From Burkholderia sp. OK233 (GTDB lineage: Bacteria; Pseudomonadota; Gammaproteobacteria; Burkholderiales; Burkholderiaceae): a DNA stretch of 64,000 nt. The first letter of the stretch is position 1; every line of letters begins with the position of its first letter. Where the stretch lies: NCBI RefSeq assembly GCF_900230185.1, contig NZ_OCSR01000001.1:372001-436000 (forward strand), read 5' to 3'. Under the pieces are notes generated by a model. It was not told the DNA's origin. It saw nothing but the letters and a program-made list of their open reading frames with translations, and made no database searches. Positions 62,439-64,000 of the stretch are shown here, in pieces. A program made the translations under genes and the position numbers.

Positions 62439-62869
62439 ATGGACCTTCTCGTCGAGCAGGTTGACGTCTGGACAGCGGACAGCGGAGATACCTGACCGGC
62501 CTGGCCGCCTTGCGGAAGCATTGACAGCGCTTGGAGATTCCGGGGGCCGACCTGAAGTTTGGCGTCGCACGACGCACTCCTGATGAACCTGGCAAGGGGG
62601 TTGTCTTTGTCACCCCGTTGCAGGGAGACCGCGAAACTCGCGCAGCAGCGCAAGTGGGATTCAATGTGACCAACACCCTTCACTCAGTCCGTATTGCCGG
62701 CCACGACGAAGCGGGGATTGCTGCTCAATTGGCTAGACGCCTAAGCGATGCAGGAATCAACCTGCGCGGTTTTTCAGCTTCCGTCATTGGCTCGCAGTTC
62801 GTCGTCTATGTTGCACTTGACACATTGGACGACGCCAATCGGGCAGTTGAGATCCTGCAGAAGGCCTGA
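62439..62869 (+). pseudogene. ACT-domain protein, frameshifted paralogue of 59353-59775
   Basis: It starts MDLLVEQVDVWTADSGDT and stops, but a shifted frame continues GADLKFGVARRTPDEPGKGV, FVTPLQGDRETRAAAQVGFN, RIAGHDEAGIAAQLARRLSD and AGINLRGFSASVIGSQFVVY. The last parts align with the intact copy throughout. Small indels near 62490-62530 broke the first half. It is convergent with the transporter gene. Confidence 0.8.
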
Positions 62870-62995
62870 CGCGCGAACGAACCGCACCGCCGAGCGCGGA
62901 CCGGCCCGGTTGCCATTGGCGCCAGGCTAGAGGCAGAGGGTTGCGGCACAGGGCCGGCTGGCCGACGCGCCTGACGCGCGCCGGCCGCCGAGCCG

Positions 62996-63574
62996 CTACG
63001 CTGCCTGAGGATGAGGTTGTGCGTAGGGGTGTGTCGGAAGCACGGTGTGTCCGAAGCTTTCGTTGATCACCATGGCCGCCGACGCATAGAACGCCAGTGC
63101 GGCCGTAACCAAGCCCGCGTAGCCGCCGACGTGCGTGGCGAGACTCGAGCCGGTCCATGCGCCGATGGCCAACAGCAGGAAGGTGATCCACAACGACAGG
63201 AACACCACTTGCACGGACGTGCTCGTGTGCAGTGAGCCAATCCACATGTAGAACGTAAAGACGCCCCACACGAACAGATACCAGCCGACGAACGCTTCAG
63301 GCACCTTGGTGCCGAGGAACGAGACAAATAGCGCAAAGGACCACCAGAAGGCGCCGTAGCTGAGGAACGCCACCGTGCCCAGGGTATTCCCGCGCGGAAA
63401 TTCGAGCACACCCGCGATCATCTGCGCCGTGCCACCGAAAGCGAACGCCAGCGCCAGCACGAGCCCCAAGGCATCTGCGCTGAACCAGCCGGCGTTCACC
63501 ATGCTGAGCATCCATGTGGTGAACGCGAACCCGGCGAGCCCCAACGGTGCTGGGTTGGAGAATTGACTGTTCAT
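62996..63574 (-). CDS. satP: acetate uptake transporter, GPR1/FUN34/YaaH (SatP) family (192 aa)
   Basis: Six membrane segments fill the protein. The family signature N-P-x-PLGL is at the start (NPAPLGLAGFAFTTWMLSMV), followed by FGGTAQMIAGVLEFPRGNTL and FLSYGAFWWSFALF. SatP proteins carry acetate and succinate into the cell with protons. Its place next to acetyl-CoA synthetase and ACT-domain proteins fits acetate scavenging. Confidence 0.92.
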   Translation of the reverse strand: MNSQFSNPAPLGLAGFAFTTWMLSMVNAGWFSADALGLVLALAFAFGGTAQMIAGVLEFPRGNTLGTVAFLSYGAFWWSFALFVSFLGTKVPEAFVGWYLFVWGVFTFYMWIGSLHTSTSVQVVFLSLWITFLLLAIGAWTGSSLATHVGGYAGLVTAALAFYASAAMVINESFGHTVLPTHPYAQPHPQAA

Positions 63575-64000
63575 AAACCGCCTCCTTGGTGGTTAGCACC
63601 TGAAACACATCCGGAGGCGATACGAATTCCTCGGTCGCCGCCGAACGCGACCGTGCGATGCTTGCCAGCGATGACTATCGTCGTTAATGCGGGAGGGACC
63701 CCGTTTGTGGCGCAGCCACATGCAAGCCTGCGCGGTTCAATTTCAGTGTAGGTGACATGAGGGCACTCGCCGAGTCGAATGGCCCTGTTTTCGCTAAATC
63801 CTGCTTGGGGGTTGAACAAGGTAAGCGTTTACGCTGCCGAGGACAGGGCGGAGGGGTTTGTTTAGCGGTCGCGGCTTCGGATTTATGGGCATGACCGGAC
63901 GAGGTCTGTACGCGACCGGCAAACTAAAAACCTTATGTGCTGAACCGCTCCGCTGACGGTTGCATCTATATGGGTATTGAATCGATGTCGGATGACAGGA
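63575..64000. other. no recognisable gene
   Basis: Promoter region of the transporter gene, then sequence with no convincing coding frame up to the window end. Confidence 0.4.

Noticed and set aside
1..64000. CRISPR array, tRNA or rRNA genes
   Set aside because: I saw no regularly spaced repeats and no tRNA- or rRNA-like sequence when reading both strands. This was by eye, so a short tRNA could be missed.

Overview
This window is GC-rich DNA of a Burkholderia-type betaproteobacterium (Paraburkholderia, Caballeronia or a relative). That assignment rests on gene style, on a phasin and acetoacetyl-CoA reductase remnant, and on the mix of IS5, IS630, ISKra4 and IS110 type elements. It was made by reading the sequence, not by a database search. 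Both ends are accessory DNA with broken genes and insertion sequences. The centre (about 10.4-45.5 kb) is one large, mostly intact catabolic region.

Layout. 0-2.5 kb holds small orphan genes and a frameshifted MarR gene. 2.8-7.9 kb is a decayed catabolic operon on the minus strand: a PDR-type reductase, an FAD monooxygenase relic, DUF3237, a predicted metal-dependent hydrolase, DUF2834, a XylM/AlkB-type monooxygenase that has lost its centre, and a short SDR relic. It is closed by two IS5-type elements in tandem. 10.4-22.1 kb (minus) carries an OmpW/AlkL-like porin and two operons. One is enoyl-CoA hydratase, CoA ligase, MaoC, SDR and acyl-CoA dehydrogenase. The other is SDR, aldehyde dehydrogenase, XylM-like hydroxylase, styrene-oxide-isomerase-like protein and XylA-like reductase. 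An AlkS/MalT-type LuxR regulator is divergent at 22.3-25.1 kb. 25.3-34.3 kb (plus) encodes CoA-ester beta-oxidation with close BadH and BadI relatives for alicyclic ring cleavage, a thiolase pair, MaoC hydratases and a CoA-transferase. 34.5-41.8 kb (minus) is a second CoA operon: BKACE, CoA ligase, dienoyl-CoA-reductase-like SDR, two acyl-CoA dehydrogenases, CitE-like lyase and MaoC. 42.0-45.5 kb (plus) has an MDR reductase, a MarR regulator and ETF beta/alpha.

How it may work (inference). A hydrophobic alicyclic or terpene-like compound enters through the OmpW porin. It is oxidised by the XylM/XylA pair, either at a methyl group or as an epoxide. If an epoxide forms, the styrene-oxide-isomerase-like protein could turn it into an aldehyde. 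Aldehyde dehydrogenase and a CoA ligase then give an acyl-CoA, which is dehydrogenated, hydrated, oxidised by the BadH-like SDR and ring-opened by the BadI-like hydrolase. The two CoA operons would finish the chain, and ETF would take the electrons. A 16-bp palindrome near AGTACACTAGTGTACT recurs at six promoter regions and suggests one regulon. A separate 41-bp dyad element is conserved at the same distance upstream of the intact and the decayed monooxygenase operons.

45.8-64 kb is again mosaic. It has a reductase gene split cleanly by an IS630 element with a passenger gene, IS110 and decarboxylase relics, a TetR regulator with perfect palindromes, a small orphan gene cassette related to the one at 2 kb, an ISKra4-type element carrying a serine recombinase, a truncated phaB and an altered phasin, a cold-shock gene, another IS630-type element, and an acetate locus (acetyl-CoA synthetase, SatP/YaaH transporter, ACT-domain proteins). 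I found no tRNA, rRNA or CRISPR array.
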